Below, piece after piece: positions 8,777 to 16,963 of a DNA stretch of 36,789 nucleotides; positions within the stretch are counted from its first letter, which is position 1; each line of letters begins with the position of its first letter. This DNA comes from JBLNDG01 sp050261415. Its GTDB lineage: Bacteria > Bacillota > Clostridia > Lutisporales > Lutisporaceae. The notes under the pieces were generated by a model, which saw nothing but the letters and a program-made list of their open reading frames with translations, was not told the origin of the DNA and made no database searches. The stretch is taken from positions 1 through 36,789 of the forward strand of contig JBLNDG010000043.1 in the NCBI GenBank assembly GCA_050261415.1, read 5' to 3'. Both the position numbers and the translations under genes were made by a program.

Positions 8777-10126
8777 ATGAGCCTTCTGAAAAGAATAGAA
8801 CAGGAAAAGGTAGAAACTCAACAGGAAGGTAAACAATCAATCAAAGAAATAAAAAAGGAAGATCCCCTAAGTGATGTAAAGGGGATAATCCATAAAAAGA
8901 TAGTTGAGAGAATCGACACAGGCATGTTGAATAGCGAAGAGGAAGAACAGAAGCTTAATGATGAAATTGCGGACATTGTTGAAGAGACTTTGAAGGAAAA
9001 GGATATAAACCTCTCGAGAACAGAAAAGCAAAGTATGATAACCTATATTATCGATGAATCCATAGGCTTCGGACCTATCAGTAAATTTCTAATGGATGAG
9101 GAAGTATCGGAGATAATGGTTAATGGGCCCGAGCAGGTGTATGTTGAAAAAAGGGGACGGTTGGAGCTTACCGATGTTCACTTTGATGACAATCAGCATG
9201 TTATGAGGATAATTGAGAAGATAGTGGCCCCTCTGGGAAGAAGAATTGATGAAGGCTCACCGATGGTTGATGCCAGACTTCCTGACGGCTCCAGAGTAAA
9301 TGCAATAATACCGCCGCTGGCATTGAACGGTCCTACAATAACTATCAGAAAGTTTGCTAAAAAGCCTTTGGATGTGGCAAAGCTGATATCCTTCGGTACT
9401 ATGACCAATGAGATGGCGTTGTTTATAGAGGCATGTATAAAGGCAAGGCTCAATATAGTTGTTTCCGGAGGTACAGGAAGCGGTAAGACAACGACCCTTA
9501 ATGTGCTTTCTTCTTTCATACCGGATGATGAAAGAATTGTGACAATAGAGGACGCAGCAGAGCTTCAATTGAAGCAGGAACATGTAGTAAGACTTGAGAG
9601 CAGACCTGCGAATATTGAAGGAAAAGGAGCTGTAACCATAAGGGATTTGGTAAAAAACTCATTGAGAATGAGGCCTGACAGAATAGTAATAGGTGAGGTC
9701 AGAGGCGGAGAGGCGTTGGATATGCTGCAAGCCATGAATACCGGCCATGACGGTTCATTAACAACCGGACACTCAAATTCGCCAAGGGATATGCTGTCAA
9801 GGTTGGAGACGATGGTGCTTATGGCTGGAATGGATCTCCCTGTCAGAGCTATAAGAGAGCAGATATCATCAGCTATTGATGTGATAATACAACAAACAAG
9901 GCTGAAGGACGGAAGCAGAAAAATCACACATATAACTGAGGTTCAGGGAATGGAGAAAGACACGATAATACTTCAGGATATTTTTGTTTTTAAAGAAAAG
10001 GGCTATGACGAAAAAGGCAGGATAACAGGGGCTTTCGGAGCAACAGGGATCAGGCCGAAATTCATGGAGAAGCTCTTGAATGCAAGAGTATCTCTCCCGA
10101 ATAATTTGTTCGAGCAGATATTGTAG
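8777..10126 (+). CDS. cpaF: CpaF/TadA pilus assembly ATPase
   Basis: The hexameric secretion ATPase that powers Flp pilus assembly. I place the start at the ATG at 8777, with AGAGGTGG five bases upstream, giving 449 residues; an in-frame GTG nine bases earlier is less likely. An N-terminal helical region is followed by the CpaF N domain (SEIMVNGPEQVYVEKRGR) and the RecA-like core. The Walker A motif GGTGSGKTT lies near residues 231-239, and the Walker B/Asp-box region IVIGEVRGGEALDMLQAM near 302-319. The His box TGHDGSLTTGHSNSP follows. Length and motif order are normal for the family. It lies between cpaE and tadB. Confidence 0.97.
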   Translation: MSLLKRIEQEKVETQQEGKQSIKEIKKEDPLSDVKGIIHKKIVERIDTGMLNSEEEEQKLNDEIADIVEETLKEKDINLSRTEKQSMITYIIDESIGFGPISKFLMDEEVSEIMVNGPEQVYVEKRGRLELTDVHFDDNQHVMRIIEKIVAPLGRRIDEGSPMVDARLPDGSRVNAIIPPLALNGPTITIRKFAKKPLDVAKLISFGTMTNEMALFIEACIKARLNIVVSGGTGSGKTTTLNVLSSFIPDDERIVTIEDAAELQLKQEHVVRLESRPANIEGKGAVTIRDLVKNSLRMRPDRIVIGEVRGGEALDMLQAMNTGHDGSLTTGHSNSPRDMLSRLETMVLMAGMDLPVRAIREQISSAIDVIIQQTRLKDGSRKITHITEVQGMEKDTIILQDIFVFKEKGYDEKGRITGAFGATGIRPKFMEKLLNARVSLPNNLFEQIL

Positions 10127-10153
10127 ATATTGTAATGAAGGAAGTGACCAAAC

Positions 10154-11119
10154 ATGCTGGAATTCCTGTTCCTGATATTTTCCATAAATCTGGCGGTAAT
10201 TTTCTATTTTATTTACAATTCTTTCTCAAGAAGGAAAAAAATCACAAATCGGATGCAGAGCTATCTGAATCCTGAGAAAACGAAGGAAAAGTCTGAGAAG
10301 GAAAGAGGCCTTCCGTGGAGAGAAGGACTTCTTGCATTTGGGAAAACCCTCGGCAAAAGCAAGTGGGGAAGCAAATATAAGGAAAAGATTGAAATACAGA
10401 TGATTCAGGCCCATTTGCCCCTAAAGCCGGAGGAATATATAGCAATTAACGCAGGTGTTTTTGTATTGGTTTTAGTTATAGTAGCCATTATTACAGAAAA
10501 CTTTGTATCTTCACTTGCTATAGCTGCTTTGTCGGCATGCATTCCTGGGCTTTATGTGAAGACAAGGAAAAAGAGTATTATTGAAAAAATAGACCAGCAG
10601 CTGCCTGATACCATTGCACTGCTATCCAATACGTTGAAAGCTGGTTACAGCTTCCTCCAGGCAGTAGATGCTGCGGCAAAAGAGTTGCCTCCTCCGGTTT
10701 CACTGGAATTTCAGCAGATATTGAAGGAAGTTAACCTGGGTGTAAATACGGAAAATGCACTGGAGGAGCTTGGTAAGAGGATACAGAGCAAGGACCTTGA
10801 ACTAATTATAATGGCAGTTCTTATACAAAGGCAAATAGGCGGAAATCTTTCGGAGATACTTGATAATATATCTGAAACAATCCGTTCAAGAATAAAGATT
10901 AAAGGTGAAATAAAAATACTTACAGCCCAGGGGAGAGTCTCAGGGATGATAATTTCCCTGATGCCGGTAGCCCTTGGCGGTGTTCTGTATTTCATCAATC
11001 CAACTTATATTTCGGTATTATTCACGAACCCTGCCGGTTGGGCGATGATAGGCACTGCTGCATTAATGCAGGGGATAGGAATATTCCTCATAAGACGAAT
11101 AATAAGAATTGAGGTGTAA
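10154..11119 (+). CDS. tadB: TadB-like inner-membrane platform protein
   Basis: A 321-residue type II secretion F-domain protein. Hydrophobic helices occur at the N-terminus (FLFLIFSINLAVIFYFIY), around residues 95-135, and as a pair at the C-terminus. The central cytoplasmic domain carries the GspF-like segment QQLPDTIALLSNTLKAGYSF and LGKRIQSKDLELIIMAVLIQ. TadB and TadC form the membrane platform engaged by CpaF/TadA. The next gene starts two bases after its stop codon. Confidence 0.94.
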   Translation: MLEFLFLIFSINLAVIFYFIYNSFSRRKKITNRMQSYLNPEKTKEKSEKERGLPWREGLLAFGKTLGKSKWGSKYKEKIEIQMIQAHLPLKPEEYIAINAGVFVLVLVIVAIITENFVSSLAIAALSACIPGLYVKTRKKSIIEKIDQQLPDTIALLSNTLKAGYSFLQAVDAAAKELPPPVSLEFQQILKEVNLGVNTENALEELGKRIQSKDLELIIMAVLIQRQIGGNLSEILDNISETIRSRIKIKGEIKILTAQGRVSGMIISLMPVALGGVLYFINPTYISVLFTNPAGWAMIGTAALMQGIGIFLIRRIIRIEV

Positions 11120-11121
11120 TT

Positions 11122-12036
11122 ATGTTGTGGGCAATCCTTATAGGCGCCTTTGCCTCAGTCTGTTGCATTGTTTCAATACTATTGAATATATTGTTCAAGG
11201 AAAAGCTTTTGATACAAAAAAGAATAAAGGACTATGTCCATACAGATGAAAAAAACAATAGTGTACTTGAAGGTTCTTTTACAGACAGGGTTATAAGGCC
11301 AATATTCAAAAATGCAAATTCACTGATGAATAGGGTAACACCTAAACAGTATTATATGCAAATGGAAAGAAGACTTACGGAGGCTGGAAATCCAAAGGGA
11401 ATAACAGTCGGAATGATTGTATTTCTGCAAGCTTGCGGTATAATTATCTCATTTACCGGCTCCATACTGGTATGGTTTATAGGGGGTGTACCTCTCCCCA
11501 AAGCGTTGATAATACTATGTGCCCTTCTAGGTATAATTAATATTTTACCAAAGTATTTCCTCAAGCATAAGATTGTAGAGCGGCAGAAGGAAATTGAGAG
11601 AAGTCTTCCGGACGTCCTTGACCTGCTTACAGTATCTATAGAAGCCGGTTTGAGCTTTGACGGGGCAGTGGCGAAGCTGGTTGAAAAGATGCCCGGTGTA
11701 TTAGCACAGGAGTTTGGCACTGTACTAAAGGAGATGAGGGTGGGAGTATCCAAGAAAGATGCATTCAAATCCCTTTTGGAAAGGGTTCCTGCACCAAGCC
11801 TTGTCACATTTGTAGGTGCTGTCCTGCAAGCAGACCAGTTGGGGGTAAGTGTAGGAAACGTTCTGAGAATACAGTCTGCACAGGTCAGGCTTAAAAGGAG
11901 GCAGAAGACGCAAGAAAATGCAATGAAGGCACCGATAAAGATGTTGATACCTATGGTTATATTTATAATGCCGACCATTTTCATAGTTTTGCTGGGGCCT
12001 GTTGCAATAAAGTACATGCAAACTTTTGCAGATTAG
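11122..12036 (+). CDS. tadC: TadC-like inner-membrane platform protein
   Basis: A 304-residue second F-domain platform protein, paralogous in layout to TadB. It has an N-terminal helix, a pair of helices around residues 95-145, the cytoplasmic segment RSLPDVLDLLTVSIEAGLSF with LADQLG-like QADQLGVSVGNVLRIQSAQ, and a hydrophobic C-terminal helix (LIPMVIFIMPTIFIVLLGP). The REK/RRQ-rich stretch after the QADQLG motif is typical of TadC. The start is tightly coupled to tadB, and GAGGTG before the stop of tadB serves as the ribosome binding site. Confidence 0.94.
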   Translation: MLWAILIGAFASVCCIVSILLNILFKEKLLIQKRIKDYVHTDEKNNSVLEGSFTDRVIRPIFKNANSLMNRVTPKQYYMQMERRLTEAGNPKGITVGMIVFLQACGIIISFTGSILVWFIGGVPLPKALIILCALLGIINILPKYFLKHKIVERQKEIERSLPDVLDLLTVSIEAGLSFDGAVAKLVEKMPGVLAQEFGTVLKEMRVGVSKKDAFKSLLERVPAPSLVTFVGAVLQADQLGVSVGNVLRIQSAQVRLKRRQKTQENAMKAPIKMLIPMVIFIMPTIFIVLLGPVAIKYMQTFAD

Positions 12037-12047
12037 GGGGTATAGAA

Positions 12048-12386
12048 ATGTTGTACAACGAAACAAAGAAAAAGATTGTTGTAAGCGATCTGAAAATTGC
12101 CAAGAACTTTTTTCAGCGTCTAAAAGGGCTTATGTTCAGAAAAAGACTGGGCTTTAGTGAGGGGCTGATGATTCTCGGCTGCAATTCTATACATACTTGC
12201 TTCATGAGGTTTGCTATTGATGTAGTTTATATGGATATTAACCATAAAGTAATTTGCATAAAGGAAAAAATAAAACCGTGGAGGCTTACCGGTTTTGTAA
12301 GGAAAGCATACATAACGCTTGAATTACCGGAAGGCACGGTTAGGACAAAAGATATTTCCGTTGGGGATGTACTCATATTGAATTAG
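12048..12386 (+). CDS. DUF192 family protein at the end of the Tad operon
   Basis: A 112-residue DUF192 protein. The family motifs are clear: RLKGLMFRKRL near residue 25, CNSIHTCFMRFAIDVVYMD in the middle, and ALELPEGT-like TLELPEGTVR near the end. The biochemical function of the family is not established. It starts 11 bases after tadC with a GGGGGT ribosome binding site and so belongs to the same transcript. Most DUF192 proteins have a signal peptide; this one has none, suggesting a cytoplasmic location. Its end overlaps the end of the convergent bioY gene by 14 bp, and no separate terminator is seen. Confidence 0.9.
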   Translation: MLYNETKKKIVVSDLKIAKNFFQRLKGLMFRKRLGFSEGLMILGCNSIHTCFMRFAIDVVYMDINHKVICIKEKIKPWRLTGFVRKAYITLELPEGTVRTKDISVGDVLILN

Positions 12387-12921
12387 TAATATTAATATGC
12401 TTATATAATCTCACGGATAATACTGCTGCAACTATTGATTTTAGCATATCTCCAGGAATGAATGGCAGAACTCCGAATATAAGCGCCTTGCTGATTCCCA
12501 TTCCTGTTACAAAATCCAGCCATAATGCACCACAAATATCAACAACTATAATTCCGCCTATCACATTAGCAGCTAATAAACGCCAGAAACCGGGCTTTTT
12601 ACCCCTTATCAGGGAAATTACAACTGCGCCGATGAGGAACCCAATGAGGTAACCTCCAGTTTTCCCTACTATGATTCCAAGACCACCTGCACCACCGGAG
12701 AATGCTGGCAGCCCGACGGCACCCATAAGAAGAAATATAAGAATGCTTAATGCAGCCTGGCCTGCCGGCAGCAATCCCCCTGCTAACATAACGGAAAGGG
12801 TCTGCGCCGTAACCGGAGCAGCCGGGAAGGGAAGGGGGACGGATATGTACCCTGATACGGCTGTTAGTGTTGCGAATAGTGCAATATAGCTGATGTCCCT
12901 TACTGAAATCCTGTGTTTCAT
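12373..12921 (-). CDS. bioY: BioY, biotin-binding S component of an ECF transporter
   Basis: A 182-residue membrane protein with about six hydrophobic helices. It matches BioY, including VPLPFPAAPVTAQTLSVMLAGGLLPA near residues 28-53 and the LMGAVGLPAFSGGAGGL segment that follows. BioY binds biotin and works with the shared ECF module (EcfA, EcfA', EcfT), which is not in this window. The start has GGAGG at the right distance. The upstream region carries a consensus promoter overlapped by a BirA-type operator, which independently supports a biotin role. It is a single-gene unit convergent with the Tad operon. Confidence 0.96.
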   Translation of the reverse strand: MKHRISVRDISYIALFATLTAVSGYISVPLPFPAAPVTAQTLSVMLAGGLLPAGQAALSILIFLLMGAVGLPAFSGGAGGLGIIVGKTGGYLIGFLIGAVVISLIRGKKPGFWRLLAANVIGGIIVVDICGALWLDFVTGMGISKALIFGVLPFIPGDMLKSIVAAVLSVRLYKHINITNSI

Positions 12922-12956
12922 TTTACTACCTCCTATATTTGGCTTCCTACAAAATA

Positions 12957-12985
12957 ATTATAAATAGATTATAAAGTATTGTCAA
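12957..12985 (-). promoter_or_regulatory. Consensus sigma-A promoter of bioY
   Basis: On the minus strand TTGACA (12980-12985) and TATAAT (12957-12962) are separated by exactly 17 bp, a perfect match to the housekeeping consensus. Transcription would start near 12950, leaving a short leader before the bioY start codon. Confidence 0.9.
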
Positions 12986-13013
12986 CAAAAATAAAACGAA
13001 AGGTTGACAATAC
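12976..13013. promoter_or_regulatory. BirA-type biotin operator overlapping the bioY promoter
   Basis: An 11-bp inverted repeat, GTATTGTCAAC (12976-12986) and GTTGACAATAC (13003-13013), is separated by 16 bp. This matches the known BirA operator form TTGTnAAC-N14-16-GTTnACAA. One arm covers the -35 box, so bound BirA-biotinyl-AMP would block RNA polymerase when biotin is plentiful. Confidence 0.88.
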
Positions 13014-13018
13014 ACTTA

Positions 13019-13050
13019 AAAATAAAACCAGAGGGTTTACTCCGGTTTTT
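13019..13050 (-). terminator. Terminator of the GGDEF/EAL gene
   Basis: On the minus strand AAAACCGGAG (13049-13040) pairs with CTCTGGTTTT (13033-13024) with one G-U pair, followed by ATTTTTA. It lies five bases after the stop codon of the upstream minus-strand gene. Confidence 0.8.
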
Positions 13051-13054
13051 GTTA

Positions 13055-15667
13055 CTATCCAAACAGCATCGGCATGTTTTTTTTAAGTTCATTAAGAGGG
13101 AGCGGTTTGCTTATCAGGTAGCCTTGCAGTTCGTCACAAGACATCTGCTTTAAAAGTGTCAGCTGCTCAACCGTTTCCACGCCTTCAGCGGTTACTTTGA
13201 GTTTGAGGCTGTGTGCTACATCAATTATTGATTTTACTATAGCTTTGGTATTAGTGTTCTTTATCATATCAGATACAAAGGACCTGTCTATTTTCAGCAA
13301 GTGAATGGGGAAGGTCCTCAGATAATTCAATGAGGAATATCCTGTTCCAAAGTCATCAATTGATATGTTAACTCCCATTTCATTAAGCTTCTTCAAGGTT
13401 TTGATTGTAAAATCTATATTCTCCATTGCTGTTGTCTCGGTTATTTCAAGCTCCAGCAAGTGCGGCTCAAATCCGGTTTCAACCAGAACTTGTGCAATTG
13501 TATCAACAAGATTATGATGCCTGAACTGGTATGCTGACAGATTTACTGAAAGCCTCATTGGCTTATTGTTTATACCGGTAAGGTTTTTGAACTGGATACA
13601 TGCAGTTCTTAACACCCATTCATCAAGTTTTCTTATAATACCTGTTTCTTCGGCTATAGGGATAAATACCCCCGGGCTAATTATCCCTCTTTCCGGATGC
13701 ATCCATCTTACCAGTGCCTCCATGCCTATCACTTCACCTGTGGCACTGTCCACCTTGGGCTGATAGTAGAGAGTCATTTCGTTTCGTTCAATGGCTGTGC
13801 GCAAATCTTTTGTAAGGGAGAATTTTTCTATTACTTTTTCATCATCTACTACTACATAGCTTTGGTATGTATTTCTGCCATTCTCCTTTGCAGTGTACAA
13901 GGCCATATCTGCGTGCTTCATTATAACGCTGGACTCAGAACCGTCGTTGGGATAGATGGCAACACCGATGCTTGCAGTGACATAGAGCTCATGTTCGTCT
14001 ATATTAAATATCTGGCCCAGCATTTCAAGTACTTTGCGGGCTAATCTGTATGCTTGCTCTGCCCCATGGATTTGAGGCATCAATACTGTGAACTCATCTC
14101 CGCCCATTCTGGCAAGAACATCGTTTTGATTAAGCACCTTTACCAGCCTTCTGGAAACCTGTTGAAGCAGTTTGTCTCCAATATGATGTCCCAACGTATC
14201 ATTGATGTTTTTGAAGTAATCAAGGTCGATTATTAATACTGCAAGTTTATTGTCGTTTATATATGCATTTTCCAGTGCAGTGTTCAGATATTCATGGAAG
14301 AGCTTTCTGTTGGGCAGGTCTGTAAGACTGTCATAATACTCATGATACTTGATTGTTTCCTCAGCGATTTTCTTTTCGGATATATCCTGGAATACTACAA
14401 GTACACCTTTTGTCTGCCCGTCATTACTTCTGACAGGGGATGCAGATCCAAGAATGAGGTGCTGGGAGCCTTCCTCCGAAACAAGCATATAAAGGTCATT
14501 GAAATTGACCATCGAATTGTTTGCAAGAACATCTTCAACCGGGATATCATATTTTAAGCCGTTTTCTGTATCGATGATATTCAGTGCTTCGCTAATAGGC
14601 TTACCCACAGAGTCCTTTTCTGCAACTCCTGTCAGGAGTTCGGCAACATGGTTCATAAAAGTGATGTCGCCTTTGGCATTTGTAGCAATAACTCCATCTC
14701 CTATGCTTGAGAGAGTTATTCTGAGAAGTTCATGTTCTTCTTTAAGGCTGTTTGTAGCCTTGTCAACTGTTTTTTTCAAGTGCCTGATTAGTGCATTCAC
14801 AAATAGTATTGATGCAATTACTATTAGAGTGAGAAATATTAAAATAGCGATAACCATATTCTGCTTATTTTTCATAAATGCTTCGGAGTGTCTGAAAAAG
14901 TATTTTTGGTAAACCTGCTCATACAGGCCTGCACTTTGGAGCAGTATCAGCTGCCTGTTTATGTACTTGACCAGCTCAGGTTTATTCCTGCTTATACCGA
15001 AAGCAAGGTCGACAGGATATAAATTGATAATCTGAGGTACTATTGTTCCTTCCAACTGGTTTTTTACGAGAAAGTAATTAGTTACCTCCTGGTTGCCGAA
15101 TAATACATCGACTTTGCCTTGTTGAAGGGCGGCGATAACCTCTTCTATATCATTAAAGGTCTGGTAGTTGGTTATTTTAAGATTGTTTTTCAGGACATAT
15201 TCAGTCATGTCTGATTTTTGGACCCCGATTTTATATTGTTTGATTTCTTCAACTGACTTAATTGTCATATTTTTTCTTGTATAAATCGCCCGGTATGTTT
15301 TTATTACAGGCTTGCTGAAGAGAATTTCCTTCTTTCTTTCTTCATTAATGGCTACAAGGCCGCAGACGTCAATTTCATTATTCCTTATCCGTTGATATAC
15401 CCTATCCCAAACATCATAAGAATAATTGACATCATAATTGCCGCTGGAAAATATCAATCGGCCCAGATCCATTCCGAAGCCATGTATATCATTTTTGGAA
15501 GCAATTTCAAAGGGGGGATGGTTACCGTCGACTTGATATTTAACTATTGGGGCAGGCGTTTTGGTGTCATCACTGCAATATGCAGCAGAAGGAATAAATA
15601 AAGATAAAGATACTAGAAATAGAAGAATAAATTTGGAAATCCTTTTCAACATCAAACACTCACTCAT
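13055..15667 (-). CDS. Cyclic-di-GMP signalling protein: solute-binding, PAS, GGDEF and EAL domains
   Basis: An 870-residue membrane sensor. The N-terminal signal/anchor is at about 8-31, an extracytoplasmic SBP_bac_3-type solute-binding domain (amino-acid binding family) at about 40-258, a transmembrane helix at about 271-293, a PAS domain at about 310-430, GGDEF at about 440-600 and EAL at about 612-865. The cyclase motif GGDEF (522-526) is intact. The phosphodiesterase motifs EALVRW (650-655), ELEITE and DDFGTGYSS (771-779) are also intact, so both activities are possible. The RxxD product-inhibition site before GGDEF reads NQND, so it lacks the Arg. Two nearby starts are possible (15667 or 15652) and neither has a strong ribosome binding site. 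The ligand is unknown. It could control the nearby Tad pili, which is inference from proximity. Confidence 0.93.
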   Translation of the reverse strand: MSECLMLKRISKFILLFLVSLSLFIPSAAYCSDDTKTPAPIVKYQVDGNHPPFEIASKNDIHGFGMDLGRLIFSSGNYDVNYSYDVWDRVYQRIRNNEIDVCGLVAINEERKKEILFSKPVIKTYRAIYTRKNMTIKSVEEIKQYKIGVQKSDMTEYVLKNNLKITNYQTFNDIEEVIAALQQGKVDVLFGNQEVTNYFLVKNQLEGTIVPQIINLYPVDLAFGISRNKPELVKYINRQLILLQSAGLYEQVYQKYFFRHSEAFMKNKQNMVIAILIFLTLIVIASILFVNALIRHLKKTVDKATNSLKEEHELLRITLSSIGDGVIATNAKGDITFMNHVAELLTGVAEKDSVGKPISEALNIIDTENGLKYDIPVEDVLANNSMVNFNDLYMLVSEEGSQHLILGSASPVRSNDGQTKGVLVVFQDISEKKIAEETIKYHEYYDSLTDLPNRKLFHEYLNTALENAYINDNKLAVLIIDLDYFKNINDTLGHHIGDKLLQQVSRRLVKVLNQNDVLARMGGDEFTVLMPQIHGAEQAYRLARKVLEMLGQIFNIDEHELYVTASIGVAIYPNDGSESSVIMKHADMALYTAKENGRNTYQSYVVVDDEKVIEKFSLTKDLRTAIERNEMTLYYQPKVDSATGEVIGMEALVRWMHPERGIISPGVFIPIAEETGIIRKLDEWVLRTACIQFKNLTGINNKPMRLSVNLSAYQFRHHNLVDTIAQVLVETGFEPHLLELEITETTAMENIDFTIKTLKKLNEMGVNISIDDFGTGYSSLNYLRTFPIHLLKIDRSFVSDMIKNTNTKAIVKSIIDVAHSLKLKVTAEGVETVEQLTLLKQMSCDELQGYLISKPLPLNELKKNMPMLFG

Positions 15668-16129
15668 TTCTGCAATTATTTTTTAAGAGAAGCTGGATAT
15701 TTAACTAGGTGTATGCAATAGCTGAGCATCCGGAAAAAAATAATATTAAATGGCAATTTATACTATTCTGCATATTTTTTCATTATCCTTCATTAATAGA
15801 CATTATTTTTAAATATATACAATAATTTGACATGGGAAACAATGGCATAAGCCGCACTGTATGTGGGCTCTATGCAAATAATTTATGTTCAAAAATATAG
15901 CGTGAATAGGATTAATTATTATAATTTCGGGAAATTTATAATATTGCGCTAAATATATTGCATTGCATCAAGCAAACTGCCCTGCGAAGCTGGTTCGACC
16001 CCGGGATGTTTGCAAAAATAGAATGTATTAGAATTACACGTTATATAAAGTTAGAATTTAATAGAATTTTAAAATTATATATGGTAAATTAGTAATGTAA
16101 TAAATGAACTGCTTTTAGGAGGATGGTTT
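15668..16129. other. Intergenic region between the divergent GGDEF/EAL and transketolase genes
   Basis: A 462-bp very AT-rich region with no credible gene. It must hold the promoters for both divergent genes, but none stands out. At 15972-16013 a GC-richer island forms a hairpin (GCAAAC with GTTTGC outside, CCC with GGG inside). The transketolase ribosome binding site TAGGAGG is at its right end. Confidence 0.5.
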
Positions 16130-16951
16130 ATGGATAAAAATGAAGTACAGAAGTTGGAGCAAAAATGCAAGCACATACGTTGGCTGATTATGGATGAAAT
16201 CGGCAAGCTGGGAGTAGGTCATGTTGGAGGTTGTCTTTCCGCAGTGGAAGCACTTGTAGTACTTTACCATAAGGTAATGAATATAAACCCGGATGACCCT
16301 CAGATGGAAGGAAGGGACAGGTTCGTTATGTCAAAAGGCCATGCAGGTCCTGCTGTTTATGCTGTGCTTGCAGACAGGGGTTACTTTGACGTAAGTGAGC
16401 TTGATACGTTGAACAAACCCGAAACGAGGCTTCCAAGCCATTGTGATATGCTGAAGACCAGAGGCATAGATATGACTGCAGGATCTTTAGGACAGGGAAT
16501 TTCATGTGCAGTAGGCATGGCAAAAGCTTCTAAAATTAAAAAGGACAATGCGTACATATATGCAATGGTTGGAGATGGAGAAAGCCAGGAAGGGCAAGTA
16601 TGGGAAGCTTCTATGGCAGCAGCCCAGTTCAAACTGAACAATCTTATTGCCTTCACGGATAACAACAAGATGCAGATAGACGGAAACACTAAGCATATTG
16701 TAAGTGTTGAGCCACTTACCGAAAAGTGGAAGGCCTTCGGTTGGAATGTTATTTCTGTTGATGGCCATGATGTAGAGCAGATTTATGATGCAGTACTGGA
16801 GGCAAAGAAATCGGAAGTTAAGCCGACCATGATAATACTGGATACAATTAAGGGAAAAGGTGTATCCTTCATTGAAGCAATGGGTTATAAGAATCATAGT
16901 ACACCAATAACGGAAGAGCAAAGAATCATGGCATTAAAGGAATTGGAATAG
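16130..16951 (+). CDS. Transketolase, N-terminal (TPP-binding) subunit
   Basis: A 273-residue half of a two-gene transketolase, moving two-carbon ketol units in the non-oxidative pentose phosphate pathway. Family motifs include GHVGGCLSAVEALVVLYH near residue 29, FVMSKGHAGPAVYAVLADRGYF, and the thiamine pyrophosphate motif starting GDGESQEGQVWEASMAAA with NN about 28 residues later (FTDNNKMQIDG). The protein ends after the N-terminal domain, as expected when the enzyme is split. The AGGAGG ribosome binding site is ideal. The C-terminal subunit follows immediately, and the two should form one active complex. A related TPP enzyme with another substrate cannot be excluded from sequence alone. 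Confidence 0.95.
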   Translation: MDKNEVQKLEQKCKHIRWLIMDEIGKLGVGHVGGCLSAVEALVVLYHKVMNINPDDPQMEGRDRFVMSKGHAGPAVYAVLADRGYFDVSELDTLNKPETRLPSHCDMLKTRGIDMTAGSLGQGISCAVGMAKASKIKKDNAYIYAMVGDGESQEGQVWEASMAAAQFKLNNLIAFTDNNKMQIDGNTKHIVSVEPLTEKWKAFGWNVISVDGHDVEQIYDAVLEAKKSEVKPTMIILDTIKGKGVSFIEAMGYKNHSTPITEEQRIMALKELE

Positions 16952-16963
16952 GAGGTGGGCGCC

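Noticed and set aside
11352..12017. Open frame of 221 codons on the minus strand
   Set aside because: Antisense shadow of tadC; composition is that of a reversed membrane-protein gene.
15985..16010. tRNA gene or fragment, because of a T-arm-like GGTTCGACCCC
   Set aside because: No acceptor, D-arm or anticodon arm can be built around it.
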